Assembly (NCBI RefSeq): GCF_030864005.1
Contig: NZ_CP132976.1
Location: 372,001-436,000, forward strand
Source: Achromobacter seleniivolatilans
Lineage (GTDB): Bacteria; Pseudomonadota; Gammaproteobacteria; Burkholderiales; Burkholderiaceae_B
Direction of reading: 5' to 3'
DNA: 64,000 bases
Positions within the stretch are counted from its first letter, which is position 1. Every line of letters begins with the position of its first letter. Positions 1-9,343 of this stretch are shown piece after piece. A program made the position numbers and the translations under genes. The notes under the pieces are model-generated. The model ran no database searches and was not told the origin of the DNA. It worked only from the letters and a program-made list of their open reading frames with translations.

Positions 1-380
1 CCCGCGCGCAAGGCGTCAACACCGGCCGCATGATTCTGGGCGGCATGGCGCTGTCCAACGCGCTGGTTGCATTGGCGGGCGCGCTGTTTGCCCAGACGCA
101 AGGCGGCTCGGATATCTCGATGGGCATTGGCACCATCGTGATCGGCCTGGCTGCGGTGATCGTCGGTGAAAGCATCCTGCCGTCGCGCAAGCTGGTGCTG
201 GCAACGCTGGCCGTGATCATCGGCGCCATCGTCTACCGCTTCTTCATCGCGTTGGCGCTGAATAGCGATTTCATCGGCCTGAAGGCGCAAGACCTGAACC
301 TCGTCACGGCGGTACTGGTCACCGTTGCCCTGGTCATCCCGATGCTCAAGCGCCGCCTGGTCGGCAAGAAGGGGCGCTGA
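1..380 (+). CDS. ABC transporter permease, C-terminal part (gene starts upstream of window)
   Basis: Reading in frame from base 3 gives 125 residues to the TGA at 378-380. The fragment is strongly hydrophobic, with about three membrane segments separated by short loops (MALSNALVALAGALFAQ, GTIVIGLAAVIVGESIL, LVTAVLVTVALVIP) and a basic cytoplasmic tail ending KRRLVGKKGR. It resembles the uncharacterised TrpB-like ABC permease family (COG4120 type). This pairs with the kind of ATPase encoded 1 base downstream (COG1101 type). The substrate-binding protein is presumably upstream, outside the window. Substrate unknown; such systems are often thought to import amino acids or nucleoside-like compounds, but nothing here decides it. 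Confidence 0.8.
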   Translation, partial: RAQGVNTGRMILGGMALSNALVALAGALFAQTQGGSDISMGIGTIVIGLAAVIVGESILPSRKLVLATLAVIIGAIVYRFFIALALNSDFIGLKAQDLNLVTAVLVTVALVIPMLKRRLVGKKGR

Positions 381-381
381 T

Positions 382-1176
382 ATGTTGTCCGCAAAAGATC
401 TGAAAATTACGTTCAACGCCGGCACGCCGATTGAAACCCGTGCCTTGTGCGGCTTGTCGTTGGAAATCCCGTCGGGCCAATTCGTGACCGTGATCGGTTC
501 CAATGGCGCTGGCAAGTCCACGTTTCTGAATGCCGTGTCGGGCGACCTGCCCATCGATTCGGGCCGTATCGACATCAATGGCGTGGATGTCACCAAGCAG
601 CCCGTGTGGACGCGCGCAGGCCGTGTGGCTCGCGTGTTCCAGGACCCGATGGCTGGCACCTGCGAAGACCTGACCATCGAAGAGAACATGGCGCTGGCGC
701 AGATGCGCGGCGCGCGCCGCGGCTACAGCCGGGCGGTCAAAGCTTCCATGAAGCAAGGTTTCCGCGAACGCCTGTCCACGTTGGGGCTGGGCTTGGAAAA
801 CCGGCTGACTGACCGCATTGGTCTGTTGTCTGGCGGTCAACGCCAGGCGGTCAGCTTGCTGATGGCCGCTCTGCAACCCTCGCGCATCCTGCTGCTGGAC
901 GAACACACTGCCGCGCTGGACCCGCGCACGGCGGATTTCGTCTTGAAGCTGACGGCGCGCATCGTGGCGGAAAACCAGCTGACGACCATGATGGTTACCC
1001 ACAGCATGCGTCAGGCGCTGGACGTGGGCGACCGCACGGTCATGCTGCACCAAGGCCAAGTGGTGCTGGACGTGTCAGGCGATGAGCGCCGGGGCATGGA
1101 CGTGCCGGATCTGCTGGCGATGTTCGAGCGCGTGCGTGGCGAGAAGATCTCCGACGACGCGCTGTTGCTGGGCTGA
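382..1176 (+). CDS. ABC transporter ATP-binding protein (COG1101/PhnK-like)
   Basis: 264 residues. Walker A GSNGAGKST lies near residue 40, the signature LSGGQRQA near 150 and Walker B ILLLDE near 172, followed by the H-loop MVTHS near 207. The signature-region wording and the DEHTAALDPRTA segment fit the ATPase subunit of the uncharacterised ABC systems that pair with TrpB-like permeases. The ATG at 382 follows the permease stop by one base, so the two are co-translated. An upstream in-frame ATG at 325 lies inside the permease and is rejected. The stop at 1174-1176 is one base from the stop of the convergent racemase-like gene, so there is no room for a conventional terminator. Confidence 0.88.
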   Translation: MLSAKDLKITFNAGTPIETRALCGLSLEIPSGQFVTVIGSNGAGKSTFLNAVSGDLPIDSGRIDINGVDVTKQPVWTRAGRVARVFQDPMAGTCEDLTIEENMALAQMRGARRGYSRAVKASMKQGFRERLSTLGLGLENRLTDRIGLLSGGQRQAVSLLMAALQPSRILLLDEHTAALDPRTADFVLKLTARIVAENQLTTMMVTHSMRQALDVGDRTVMLHQGQVVLDVSGDERRGMDVPDLLAMFERVRGEKISDDALLLG

Positions 1177-1177
1177 T

Positions 1178-1843
1178 TTACGGCAGCGCGCGCCAGGTTT
1201 GCAGGATCAGGGTTTCAATATCGTGAACCGGCAAACCGGTTGCCCTTGTCACCGCTTCGCGGTAGGGCGGCATGTTGGTGCATTCCAGCACGATGTGACG
1301 CAAGCCTGGCGCGCGCGCCGTCAGGCGTTTGGCTGCGTCGACCACATTGTCTTCAACCTGCGCCAGATCCATCACGGTGCTGTTTTCCAGAATGCGCGCG
1401 TGCATTTCGCAGCCCGGGGTCAGGCCTTCGACGACCGCATCGGCGGGCACGCCCACCGAATCCAATATGCCTCGCGACAAGGACTGCGCGTCAAACGTGA
1501 CGATGCCGACTCGCTCCAGAGTCCGGCATTGCAACAGGCTGGATGTGACCACCGGCACGGGCACCGCGGCTTGCAACACTGACTGGTATTTCGCCAGAAA
1601 GCCGCAGCTGGTCGAGATCATGCTGGCGCCTTCGGCAGCCAGTGCGACGGCCGCATCTACAAAGGGTTGCAAGAAAGACGGGTCGGCCTCTTGCACGATC
1701 TTGCGTGGCGATGCGCCTTGCACGGTGACAAAGCGCACGGGGATACCGGCGCGCGCGTAAGTGTCAGGATTGCCGACATCTCCGGGCGGACGCGGAAATC
1801 GCGTGTCCAGCATCAACACGCCAAGAAAACCCGCGGCGCTCAC
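1178..1843 (-). CDS. Asp/Glu/hydantoin racemase-family protein
   Basis: 221 residues. Two cysteines in the usual places mark the Asp/Glu racemase superfamily: STSCGF around residue 81 and ECTNMP around residue 190. An SSLLQC segment lies near residue 103. Members racemise amino acids or hydantoins, or act as maleate isomerase-like enzymes, by two-cysteine proton transfer. It is the last gene of a minus-strand operon: its ATG overlaps the stop of the amino-acid ABC ATPase by 4 bp (1840-1843). The operon begins with a D-amino-acid dehydrogenase-like gene, so a role in interconverting an imported amino acid is an inference from context. Substrate and direction cannot be read from sequence. Confidence 0.82.
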   Translation of the reverse strand: MSAAGFLGVLMLDTRFPRPPGDVGNPDTYARAGIPVRFVTVQGASPRKIVQEADPSFLQPFVDAAVALAAEGASMISTSCGFLAKYQSVLQAAVPVPVVTSSLLQCRTLERVGIVTFDAQSLSRGILDSVGVPADAVVEGLTPGCEMHARILENSTVMDLAQVEDNVVDAAKRLTARAPGLRHIVLECTNMPPYREAVTRATGLPVHDIETLILQTWRALP

Positions 1844-2631
1844 GCCGGCAGCTCCGATCCGGGCACGCGGTTAAAGCGCGCCAGAAAGGCGCGCGTGGCC
1901 TCGTTTTGCGGATTGCCGATGACGACTTCCGGTGGTCCGGATTCGGCCACCACGCCATCGCGCATGAACACGACCTGATCCGCGACTTCCTTGGCAAAGC
2001 CGATTTCGTGCGTGACCAGAATCATGGTCATGCCGTCGCGGGCCAGACCCTTGATGACGTTCAGCACTTCACCGACCAGCTCGGGATCGAGCGCTGACGT
2101 CGCCTCGTCAAACAGCATCACGGCGGGTTGCATCGCCAGTGCGCGCGCAATGGCCACGCGCTGCTTCTGGCCGCCCGACAGCTTGTCCGGGAAATAGTCC
2201 GCCCGATCCAGCAGGCCGACTTTTTTCAGCAGGTCGCGTGCCAGAGCCTCGGCTTCTTTTTTCGGTCGGCGCAACACTGTGACGGGGCCTTCCATCACGT
2301 TTTGCAGCGCCGTCATGTGAGGGAACAGATTGAAGTGCTGGAACACCATGCCAGCCGACGCGCGAAAGTTGGCCAGCTTGCGTTCGCTGGGCAACCGAGT
2401 GTGCGCGCCTTGAAAGGTCAGCGACTGGTCGCCCACCGTAATCTGTCCGCCGTCGGGAATCGTCAGCAGGTTGATGCAGCGCAGAAGCGTGGACTTGCCG
2501 GAACCAGACGGCCCGATCAGCGCCACGACCTGGCCGCGATCCACTTGCAGATTGATGTCTTTAAGCACTTCCTGATTGGCAAACGACTTGCGCAATCCCT
2601 TGATGCTGATGATGGGGGTGCTCATCGTCAT
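1840..2631 (-). CDS. Polar amino-acid ABC transporter ATP-binding protein (GlnQ/HisP type)
   Basis: 263 residues. Walker [10 protein letters not shown] near residue 42, signature [10 protein letters not shown] near 155, Walker [16 protein letters not shown] near 175 and H-loop VTHE near 208. The SALDPE and HFNLFPH segments are typical of the polar amino-acid uptake (PAAT) ATPases. Start ATG at 2631 overlaps the permease stop by 4 bp; a second ATG two codons in (2625) is equally possible. It powers import through the permease encoded just upstream, with the periplasmic binding protein at 3430-4275. Confidence 0.9.
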   Translation of the reverse strand: MTMSTPIISIKGLRKSFANQEVLKDINLQVDRGQVVALIGPSGSGKSTLLRCINLLTIPDGGQITVGDQSLTFQGAHTRLPSERKLANFRASAGMVFQHFNLFPHMTALQNVMEGPVTVLRRPKKEAEALARDLLKKVGLLDRADYFPDKLSGGQKQRVAIARALAMQPAVMLFDEATSALDPELVGEVLNVIKGLARDGMTMILVTHEIGFAKEVADQVVFMRDGVVAESGPPEVVIGNPQNEATRAFLARFNRVPGSELPA

Positions 2632-3419
2632 GCCTCTTTGCTGATGCTGCCGAACTCAAGCTTCTTGGCCCACATCGTGAACGGAAGCAGAATCACGAAA
2701 TACGCCACGGCGATGAAGGTGTAGATCTCCAGCGGGCGGTAGGTATCGTGAGCGATGACCTGACCTTGATACAGCAGGTCAGGCACAGCCAGCACCGAAA
2801 GCAGAGAAGTGTTCTTCAACTGCATGATCGATTGGTTCATCAGCGGCGGCACCATCTTCTTGAACGCCTGTGGCAGGACCACGCGGCGCAAGGCTTGCGC
2901 AGGGGTCATGCCCAGCGCCTTGGCGGCTTCGGTCTGTCCGGCATCCGTCGAAATAATGCCGCCACGGATGATTTCAGAATAGAAGGCCCCGCCGTACAGA
3001 GCGAGACACAAGGTAGCCGCCATGACCGGCGACATCTCGATGCCGGTCACGACGGGCAGGGCGTAGTAGAACCAGACCAGTTGCACCAGCACCGGCGTGC
3101 AGCGGAACACCTCGATGTAGGCCCGGATGGGCGCCGTGATGAACACGTTGCGCGACAACCGGCCCAAGCCCGTCACCAATCCGATCGCCAATCCCAGAAA
3201 CACACAAAGGATGGTGAACAGGATCGTGTTCAACACGCCAGTAGCGATCAGCTTGCGGTATTCCCACAGCACGCTGAAGTCCCAGTCGTAATTGACGGCG
3301 TTGCCGGCGATGAGATCCCATTTTTTAACGATCGCGATCAACGCGATCGCGGCAATCCCGACAAACAGCCAGGTTGTCAGCCGGGATCGGGCGGGCAGGG
3401 TTCCGTTCTGGTCATTCAT
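2628..3419 (-). CDS. Amino-acid ABC transporter permease (His/Glu/Gln/Arg/opine family)
   Basis: 263 residues. There is a cytoplasmic N-terminus, one membrane helix at about residues 14-32, then the conserved permease block with the EAA loop reading [22 protein letters not shown], typical of HEQRO-type amino-acid permeases. Motifs [20 protein letters not shown] and YSEIIRGGI fit the family. Only one permease gene is present, so the channel is probably a homodimer. It sits between the binding protein (10-bp gap) and the ATPase (4-bp overlap). Confidence 0.9.
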   Translation of the reverse strand: MNDQNGTLPARSRLTTWLFVGIAAIALIAIVKKWDLIAGNAVNYDWDFSVLWEYRKLIATGVLNTILFTILCVFLGLAIGLVTGLGRLSRNVFITAPIRAYIEVFRCTPVLVQLVWFYYALPVVTGIEMSPVMAATLCLALYGGAFYSEIIRGGIISTDAGQTEAAKALGMTPAQALRRVVLPQAFKKMVPPLMNQSIMQLKNTSLLSVLAVPDLLYQGQVIAHDTYRPLEIYTFIAVAYFVILLPFTMWAKKLEFGSISKEA

Positions 3420-3429
3420 TGCTACGGCC

Positions 3430-4275
3430 TTAGAACTTGATTTCGGGCGGGAACGCCTCGGGCGGCACGTTGGCCAGCTTTTGCATATTGCCCAGGATCA
3501 CGCCGCGCACTTCATCCTTGGCGCGAATCTCGGTCAGCCAGGCGTTGACGGACTTTTGCAGAGAGTCGTCAGCTTCTTTGCGCAGGCCGATGCTGACCGG
3601 GGCGGTCTCAACCGGGGTGGGGATGCTCATCGTGCCAATGCCCGGGCGCTTTTCCAGCAAGGGCTTGGCCAGCAGCACCACCAGGATCTGGCAGTCGGCG
3701 CGGCCCGAGGACAAGGCCAGCGTGGCGGCGCCCGAGTTTTCCAGGCGGGTCACATTGGCGTTTTGCAGCACGCGGGTGGCCAACTGGTCGTGGCTTGAGC
3801 CCACATCCACCACTACCCGGGTTTCGGGCGTGTTCAGCTCGGCCCACGATTTGCCGGCAAAACCCTTGCGGCAGACGGTGGTGTAGGTGTTGTTGAACAA
3901 GGTGTCCGAGAAGTTCACGACTTCTTTGCGCGCCGGGGTGGGCGCCATGCCGAACATCAAGTCGATCTTGTTGGTCTGCACATCCAGCACCGAATTGCCC
4001 CAGGTGGTTTCCAGGTATTCGGTCTTCACGCCCAGACGGGCGGCAAACATCTCGGCAAAGTCCGGACCAAAGCCTTCCCACTTGCCAGTATTCAGATTCT
4101 TGTTGAAGTAGGGGATGGCGCCAGCGATTGCGCCAATGCGGATCGTCTTGGTGCGCATGATGCGCTCCATGGCGGTTTCGTTGGCGGACTGGGCTTGCGA
4201 TACGGCCGGCAGCCCCAAGCTGGCCAGACTTGCCACGGCCAGGACGGAGGCCAGGAAATTACGTTTTGTGCTCAT
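3430..4275 (-). CDS. Amino-acid ABC transporter periplasmic substrate-binding protein
   Basis: 281 residues from the ATG at 4275, chosen because GAGGAGAAG lies at the right distance upstream and the next residues form a clean signal peptide (MSTKRNFLASVLAVASLASLG, cleavage after SQAQ). A longer frame to 4365 runs into the preceding gene and is rejected. The mature part is a family 3 solute-binding fold: KTIRIGAI at the first strand and TPARKEVVNFSD, which holds the arginine that usually grips the amino-acid carboxylate. The ligand cannot be specified. Neighbours suggest an amino acid that is oxidised or racemised by the flanking gene products. Confidence 0.88.
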   Translation of the reverse strand: MSTKRNFLASVLAVASLASLGLPAVSQAQSANETAMERIMRTKTIRIGAIAGAIPYFNKNLNTGKWEGFGPDFAEMFAARLGVKTEYLETTWGNSVLDVQTNKIDLMFGMAPTPARKEVVNFSDTLFNNTYTTVCRKGFAGKSWAELNTPETRVVVDVGSSHDQLATRVLQNANVTRLENSGAATLALSSGRADCQILVVLLAKPLLEKRPGIGTMSIPTPVETAPVSIGLRKEADDSLQKSVNAWLTEIRAKDEVRGVILGNMQKLANVPPEAFPPEIKF

Positions 4276-4309
4276 CGACTTCTCCTCAAAAGTGTCAGGT
4301 GGGGCGGCG

Positions 4310-5557
4310 CTAGATGAAACGGCTGGGACGGAACGCGCGGTGCTGTTCCGGGTCTGCGTTTTCACTCATAAGCTCGCCTAGTATCTTCGCCGTTCCTGGC
4401 GCGGTGCTGAATCCAATATGCTGGTGGCCCAGCGCCAGCCACAGGCCGGGCGCGCGCGGCGCCTGACCGATCATCGGCCGGCTGTCGGGCAGCGTGGGAC
4501 GCCGTCCCAGCCAGGCGGCCGGGTCCAGGCGGTCGCCCAGCGGAAATGCTTCGCGGGCGCGGGCTTCGGACAGATCAAGCTGAACCGGCCGGGCAGGGGC
4601 GTCGCAATCATCCAGCTCTACGCCGGTTGTGAGCCGCAGGCCGCGCGCCATGGGCGACAGCACGTAGCCGCCGCCGGTGTCATAAATAGGGCGCGAGATG
4701 GTGGCGCCGTTCAACCCGGAATAGTGCATGTGATAACCGCGCTCAAATGCCATGGGCAGATCGATGCCAGTGGTCTTCAGCAGGCTTTTCGACCAGGGGC
4801 CAAGCGCAACGACCAGTTGATCTGCCGTCAGTGATTCGGAAGCTTCCGAACCTTGCACGGTCCAGCCTTGGCCGTCACGGCGGATGCTGGTGGCGGTCAA
4901 ATGCTTGAACGCGCCGCCCGAACGGCGGAACAAGTCGGCATAGGCGGCGACCACCGCGTGCGGATCATCGACCGAATATGAGCCCTTGATCCACAGTGCG
5001 CGATGGAAGATAGGCGCTAGCGCAGGTTCCATCTCTGCCAGTTCGGCGGGGCTCAGGGTTTGGGTTTGGACCTGATGCTGCGCATAGGTCTGGCGCGCCA
5101 AAGCGCTGCCATTCCAGGCTTGTTCCGACCGGTACAGGAACACCCAGCCGGTATCGCGCAGCCGATGGCGGACGCCTGCGGCGTCCATCAGTTTCAGGTG
5201 TTCTGGCGCTGACAGCCGGATCAGGCTATCCAGCGCCTGCACGGTTTCCTTAAAGACAGACGGCCGCGCGTTAAGCAGGAAACGCGTCGCCCAGCCCAGG
5301 TTCGCAGCCAGGAATTTCGGCCGGTAGCGGAATTGGACAGTGTTGTTTTTCAGCAGGCGGGGCAGTTGGCCCCACAGGCCCGGATGGTTGAACGGCATCA
5401 ACGAGCTGCGCGCCAGCACGCCGGCGTTGCCCATTGACGTTTCCATCCCCGGATACTGGCGGTCTACCAACGTGACCGAGGCGCCCCGGCGCAACAGCTC
5501 CAGCGCGCAGCAAACACCCACAATGCCCGCGCCCAGGACGATGACGTGCTTTCCCAT
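4310..5557 (-). CDS. D-amino-acid dehydrogenase-like FAD oxidoreductase (DadA family)
   Basis: 415 residues. The N-terminal dinucleotide-binding motif VIVLGAGIVGVCCALELLRRGA with acidic LVDR at the end of strand 2 marks the DAO/DadA fold. Other family features are METSMGNAGVLARSS, and WLGRRPTLPDSRPMIGQAP followed by LWLALGHQHIGFSTAPGTA near the C-terminus. DadA enzymes deaminate D-amino acids to 2-oxo acids and pass electrons to the respiratory chain at the inner membrane. It is the first gene of the five-gene minus-strand operon ending at 1178; the gap to the binding protein is 34 bp. Glycine/sarcosine-type oxidase specificity cannot be excluded. Confidence 0.85.
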   Translation of the reverse strand: MGKHVIVLGAGIVGVCCALELLRRGASVTLVDRQYPGMETSMGNAGVLARSSLMPFNHPGLWGQLPRLLKNNTVQFRYRPKFLAANLGWATRFLLNARPSVFKETVQALDSLIRLSAPEHLKLMDAAGVRHRLRDTGWVFLYRSEQAWNGSALARQTYAQHQVQTQTLSPAELAEMEPALAPIFHRALWIKGSYSVDDPHAVVAAYADLFRRSGGAFKHLTATSIRRDGQGWTVQGSEASESLTADQLVVALGPWSKSLLKTTGIDLPMAFERGYHMHYSGLNGATISRPIYDTGGGYVLSPMARGLRLTTGVELDDCDAPARPVQLDLSEARAREAFPLGDRLDPAAWLGRRPTLPDSRPMIGQAPRAPGLWLALGHQHIGFSTAPGTAKILGELMSENADPEQHRAFRPSRFI

Positions 5558-5662
5558 GTGTTTTTATTCGAATTCAGTCAAAGATGACCGCCGTATGGCA
5601 GCAACGCAGAATTGTATTGCAGCGCTGCGGCCGCGGGCAGGAAAAAGCGGCTGCGGACTGTA

Positions 5663-7315
5663 TCAGCCCAAGGGGGCTTTCTGCCCCAGTATCCGGCCTG
5701 CCGCCACCACGCCCCACCAAGAGGCTTCCTCGAACACCGAGTAGCCCGACAGGTCGGCATGTGCGAACAGCACAGGCCCATCGATCTCGCGCAAGGCGGC
5801 GAGTCCGGGGTTGGACAAATAGCCGCACAATGGCGTCGCCATGGCGTGGCCGCGCACGGTGATGTCCAACTGGCGCGCATTGCGCCAGAACTCACGGCCA
5901 TAGGCGGCGATCAGGTCGGCGCTGGCTGCGTCGCGCAAGGCCTCGGGGCTGGCGCTGGACAACCATTGCCGTGCCGCCTGCGGAGTTTGCCCGCTTGACG
6001 CGTGGTATGCCGTGAAGACCGTGCGCGGGGAACGGGCGACGCGCAGCAATTGGTGGGTGGATACGACATAACCCAGCGCCTGGCCCTGGTAGACGACGTT
6101 ATCCCACGACAGCGGTTCGCCGGGCGCCTCGATGGGATACCCCTGAAGCACGAAGTTGGACACCAGCCATGGCGCGTGCGCCGAGGCATGCACGGCCGGG
6201 TCGTAACCATAGGCCCGGATATCCGGCAGGATGCGCTGCGCCACGAACAAAGGCATGGCGCAAACCGTGCGGCGGGTTTGCACGGTGTAGGACGTTGGCG
6301 CGGCGCCCGCAATCGCGTCAGACTTCAGGCAGGTCACCTGGGGTCCGGCTGGAGTGTCTGCGACGCGCACGGCGGTTCCGTCGATGAGCCAGTCGGCGTG
6401 GCCCAGCTTGTGCGTGATCGCGCTGCGCATGCGCTCGGCCAGCACGGACAGGCCGCCGGGCCAGGTCAGCACAGCGCCTTCGCCCGCGTTTGCGGCATGG
6501 CCGTCCCGGCTGGCAAAGTAATGCAATCCCGCCCACGCCGACACCACGTCGTATTGCGCGCCGTAATCATCGCGGCAGCAATAATTCAAATACCAGTGCA
6601 AGGCGGGCGAGGTATAGCCTTCACGGTCCAGCCATTGCTTGAACGTAATGGTGTCCAGCACGCGCCACTGCGGGTCGCGCGAAGACAGCGCGATCGGGAT
6701 GCTGAAGACTTTGCGCCCGTCGCTGCCGGTCTGCGTATGCAGACGATCGATCAAGGTCAGAAATTTCTGATGTTGCTGGATGTCCGCGTCCGGCAGCCCC
6801 GTCATGGGCAGCAGGCCTTCTTCCCAGTGGCCGTTGCGCAGCAGCCGTTCCTGCGGCGAATGCACCAGGATGGATTCGTCGTAATAGGGGCGGGCGTCGC
6901 CCGCGCCGCGTTCGATGATGCCGAAGTCCGACAGCATCTCCCGCACATGGGTGGATGCCAGCGACGGCAGGGGCAGGTAATGGGCGCCCAACGGGTAGTC
7001 CAGTTCGTCACGCTGCCCGGATGCGGCGTTGCCTGCGAACTCCGGACCCTGCACCACGACAAAATCCTTGTAGCCTTCACGCGCCAGTTTCCAGGCGCAC
7101 GACAAGCCGGCCACGCCCGCGCCAAGAATGGCGACTTCGTGCTGGTAATGGGCCGATGGCGCGGGCAGCGCCGCGCCATCGCGCAAGGCGTGACCCGCTT
7201 GCATGCCTGGATAGTGAACGTCCGGCGTGGTTTCAATAACGCGCGAGCGGTAATAACCCGCTGTGCCTGCCACGGCGGCCGTGGCCGCGCCCAGAAGAAA
7301 GCTGCGGCGGCGCAT
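5663..7315 (-). CDS. Tat-exported FAD-dependent amine oxidase-like protein
   Basis: 550 residues. The N-terminus MRRRSFLLGAATAAVAGTAG is a twin-arginine signal, so the folded flavoprotein is probably exported. The FAD-binding motif VAILGAGVAGLSCAWKLARE is near residue 66. The family resembles NAD(P)-binding amine oxidase/phytoene-desaturase-like flavoproteins; a C-terminal FAD contact is plausible at DGPVLFAHADLSGYSVFEEA. Its ATG overlaps the stop of the upstream membrane spermidine-synthase-like gene (TGATG on the minus strand, 7313-7317), so the two are translationally coupled. A role in oxidising a polyamine-like product is inferred from that coupling. Substrate not shown by sequence. Confidence 0.75.
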   Translation of the reverse strand: MRRRSFLLGAATAAVAGTAGYYRSRVIETTPDVHYPGMQAGHALRDGAALPAPSAHYQHEVAILGAGVAGLSCAWKLAREGYKDFVVVQGPEFAGNAASGQRDELDYPLGAHYLPLPSLASTHVREMLSDFGIIERGAGDARPYYDESILVHSPQERLLRNGHWEEGLLPMTGLPDADIQQHQKFLTLIDRLHTQTGSDGRKVFSIPIALSSRDPQWRVLDTITFKQWLDREGYTSPALHWYLNYCCRDDYGAQYDVVSAWAGLHYFASRDGHAANAGEGAVLTWPGGLSVLAERMRSAITHKLGHADWLIDGTAVRVADTPAGPQVTCLKSDAIAGAAPTSYTVQTRRTVCAMPLFVAQRILPDIRAYGYDPAVHASAHAPWLVSNFVLQGYPIEAPGEPLSWDNVVYQGQALGYVVSTHQLLRVARSPRTVFTAYHASSGQTPQAARQWLSSASPEALRDAASADLIAAYGREFWRNARQLDITVRGHAMATPLCGYLSNPGLAALREIDGPVLFAHADLSGYSVFEEASWWGVVAAGRILGQKAPLG

Positions 7316-8826
7316 CAGCGGATGACCTTGCGCCAGTCCTCGTCGAAGTAGCGCACCAGCGACTGCTCATTCAAGCGGTTGGGCGGCATCGCCAGCGCCG
7401 GCATGTCGGCGGGGAAATGGAACAATTCTCGCGTGGTCGCCGGGTCCAGGTAGCGCGTGGGCACGGTGATCTTGTCGGGCGGTGTGTAATCGCGCCGTTT
7501 GCTGGCCAGGATGAAGCCCCAATCCCCGAACGACGGCACATAGGTGTGGTACGGCCAGGTGTTCAGGCCGGCTTCCTTCAGGGTGGCGTCCACGCTCCAG
7601 AACGAACGCGGCGCGAAATAGGGCGAGGTGGACTGAATCACCATATAGCCGTTTTCGGCCAGGTGCCGCGCCATCAGGTGATAGACCGGCACGGAATACA
7701 GCCGGCCCAGTCCAAAATTGGACGGATCGGGAAAGTCCACCACGATGAAGTCGTAGACCTCGGCATGGGTTTCCAGCCAGCGCCCGGCGTCGTCATTGAT
7801 GACGGTAACGCGCGGGTCTTTCAACGAGCCCTGGTTCAGCTGGACGAGCGGTTCAGAGCGCGAGAACAGACCGGTCATGGCCGGGTCCAGGTCCACCAGC
7901 GTGACGTGTTCGATGTTCTTGTATTTCAGGATTTCGCGCACGGCCAGACCGTCGCCGCCGCCCAGCACCAGCACGTTGCGCGCCCAGGGCAGGGTTTGCA
8001 GACCAGGATGCACCAGCGACTCGTGATACCGGTGTTCGTCGCGCGACGAGAATTGCAGGTTGTTATTGATGTACAGCCGCAGATCGTCGTGCCACTTTGT
8101 CACGACCAGCCGCTGGTAGGGCGTGGTTTCGGCATGCACGACATCGTCGCCATACAAGCCTTTTTCGGCCCACGATGTCATCGCGGTGGAATAGATGAAG
8201 CCCAAGGCCAGGAAGCCGATCACCACGCAGGCGCGGATGGCTTTTTCACCGGGACGGCGCACCTCGGCGCGAAACAGCCAGGTGGTCCATAGCGCGACGC
8301 TGGCATTCAGGATGCCAAACAGAAAGCTGGTGCGCAGCAGGCCTAGTTTGGGCGCCAGCAGCAAAGGAAACACCAGCGACACCGCCAATGCGCCCAGATA
8401 GTCGAAGGTCAGCACGCGGCTGACGATCTCGCGGAATTCGGCCTTGCGCTGGTTGAATACGCGCATGACCAGCGGAATTTCCATGCCGACCATCAGGCCA
8501 ATCACGAATACGCCCACGTACAAAGCGGCGCGGAATGGGGCGGACAACCAGGCAAAAACCAGGAACAGGACCGCGGCGGAAACACCGCCCAATAATGCGA
8601 CCAAAAGTTCGACGTCGATAAACCGATTCAAAACGTCTTCGTCTTTTACATATTTTGACAACCATGAGCCGATGCCCATGGCGAACAAGTAGCAGCCGAT
8701 GACGGAAGAGAACTGAAGTATCGAATCTCCCAGCAAATAGCTGGCCAGCGCGCTGCTGATGAGCTCATAGCCCAAACCGCAGGAAGCAACGATCAATACC
8801 GATAGGATGAGAACGCGGTCGCGCAT
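7315..8826 (-). CDS. Membrane-anchored spermidine synthase-like aminopropyltransferase
   Basis: 503 residues from the ATG at 8826. An in-frame start at 8904 would overlap the divergent DUF350 gene. About residues 1-220 contain seven hydrophobic helices. The C-terminal half is a spermidine-synthase fold with the S-adenosyl-binding motif VLVLGGGDGLAVREIL, acidic LVDLDPAM, DPRVTVINDDAGRWLE and the VDFPDPS motif that corresponds to the catalytic-Asp region of SpeE. Canonical SpeE is soluble and about 280 residues, so this is the membrane-fused class. Decarboxylated S-adenosylmethionine could come from the SpeD at 12032. The flavoprotein downstream is translationally coupled. The true amine acceptor is unknown. 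Confidence 0.85.
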   Translation of the reverse strand: MRDRVLILSVLIVASCGLGYELISSALASYLLGDSILQFSSVIGCYLFAMGIGSWLSKYVKDEDVLNRFIDVELLVALLGGVSAAVLFLVFAWLSAPFRAALYVGVFVIGLMVGMEIPLVMRVFNQRKAEFREIVSRVLTFDYLGALAVSLVFPLLLAPKLGLLRTSFLFGILNASVALWTTWLFRAEVRRPGEKAIRACVVIGFLALGFIYSTAMTSWAEKGLYGDDVVHAETTPYQRLVVTKWHDDLRLYINNNLQFSSRDEHRYHESLVHPGLQTLPWARNVLVLGGGDGLAVREILKYKNIEHVTLVDLDPAMTGLFSRSEPLVQLNQGSLKDPRVTVINDDAGRWLETHAEVYDFIVVDFPDPSNFGLGRLYSVPVYHLMARHLAENGYMVIQSTSPYFAPRSFWSVDATLKEAGLNTWPYHTYVPSFGDWGFILASKRRDYTPPDKITVPTRYLDPATTRELFHFPADMPALAMPPNRLNEQSLVRYFDEDWRKVIR

Positions 8827-8903
8827 AGGGTGTCCGACACGAAAAATGCGTTCGCAGTATATCGAACGCCGCGTATATACTGCGCGCAATTGGGAGGGTG
8901 GCA

Positions 8904-9302
8904 ATGGGAGAAGCGATGCATCCGGCGGTGACCTATCTGATCTATATCGTCTCGGCGCTTGTCATGCTGGGTATTTTCACGGCGGTTTACACCACCGTGA
9001 CACGCTACAAAGAATTCGAGCTGATCCGCGAAGGCAATATTGCCGCCGTGCTGTCTTACGGCGGCGCGCTCGTTGGTTTCAGCTTCACCCTGTGCTCCAG
9101 CATTGCCGTGCATGCCAGCTTTGTGATGTTCCTGGTGTGGGGGGCTGCTGCCATGGTGGTGCAGATCGTTGTGTACGCCGTGGTCGCAAAGGCCATTCGC
9201 GGCATGCACGAGGCCATCGAAGAAAACAATATCGCCATGGGCGGCCTGATCGGTGCGGTCTCGCTGTCTGCCGGCGTGGTCAATGCCGCCTGCCTGACGT
9301 AA
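8904..9302 (+). CDS. DUF350 (YjfL-like) integral membrane protein
   Basis: 132 residues, about four membrane helices with short charged loops; contains TRYKEFELIREGNIAAVLSYGGALVGFSF and EENNIAMGGLIGA, the two repeated halves typical of DUF350/YjfL. ATG at 8904 is chosen because GGGAGG ends 6 bases before it; a GTG two codons earlier (8898) leaves no spacing. It is divergent from the membrane SpeE-like gene with overlapping promoter space (8827-8903). It heads the plus-strand arm DUF350-SPFH-DUF4178-small peptide-SpeD. Function of DUF350 is unknown; YjfL-type genes are often found beside PspA, ATP-grasp and polyamine-type genes. Confidence 0.85.
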   Translation: MGEAMHPAVTYLIYIVSALVMLGIFTAVYTTVTRYKEFELIREGNIAAVLSYGGALVGFSFTLCSSIAVHASFVMFLVWGAAAMVVQIVVYAVVAKAIRGMHEAIEENNIAMGGLIGAVSLSAGVVNAACLT

Positions 9303-9310
9303 GGCAGGCG
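9287..9310 (+). other. Hairpin across the DUF350 stop codon
   Basis: Perfect 9-bp inverted repeat CGCCTGCCT / AGGCAGGCG with a 6-base loop containing the TAA stop (9300-9302). No T-tract follows, so a simple terminator is unlikely. It could pause ribosomes or set relative expression of the SPFH gene, whose own AGGAGGA ribosome site follows at 9331-9337. Confidence 0.5.
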
Positions 9311-9343
9311 CGTTGAATCCGATCTGACACAGGAGGACTTTCC

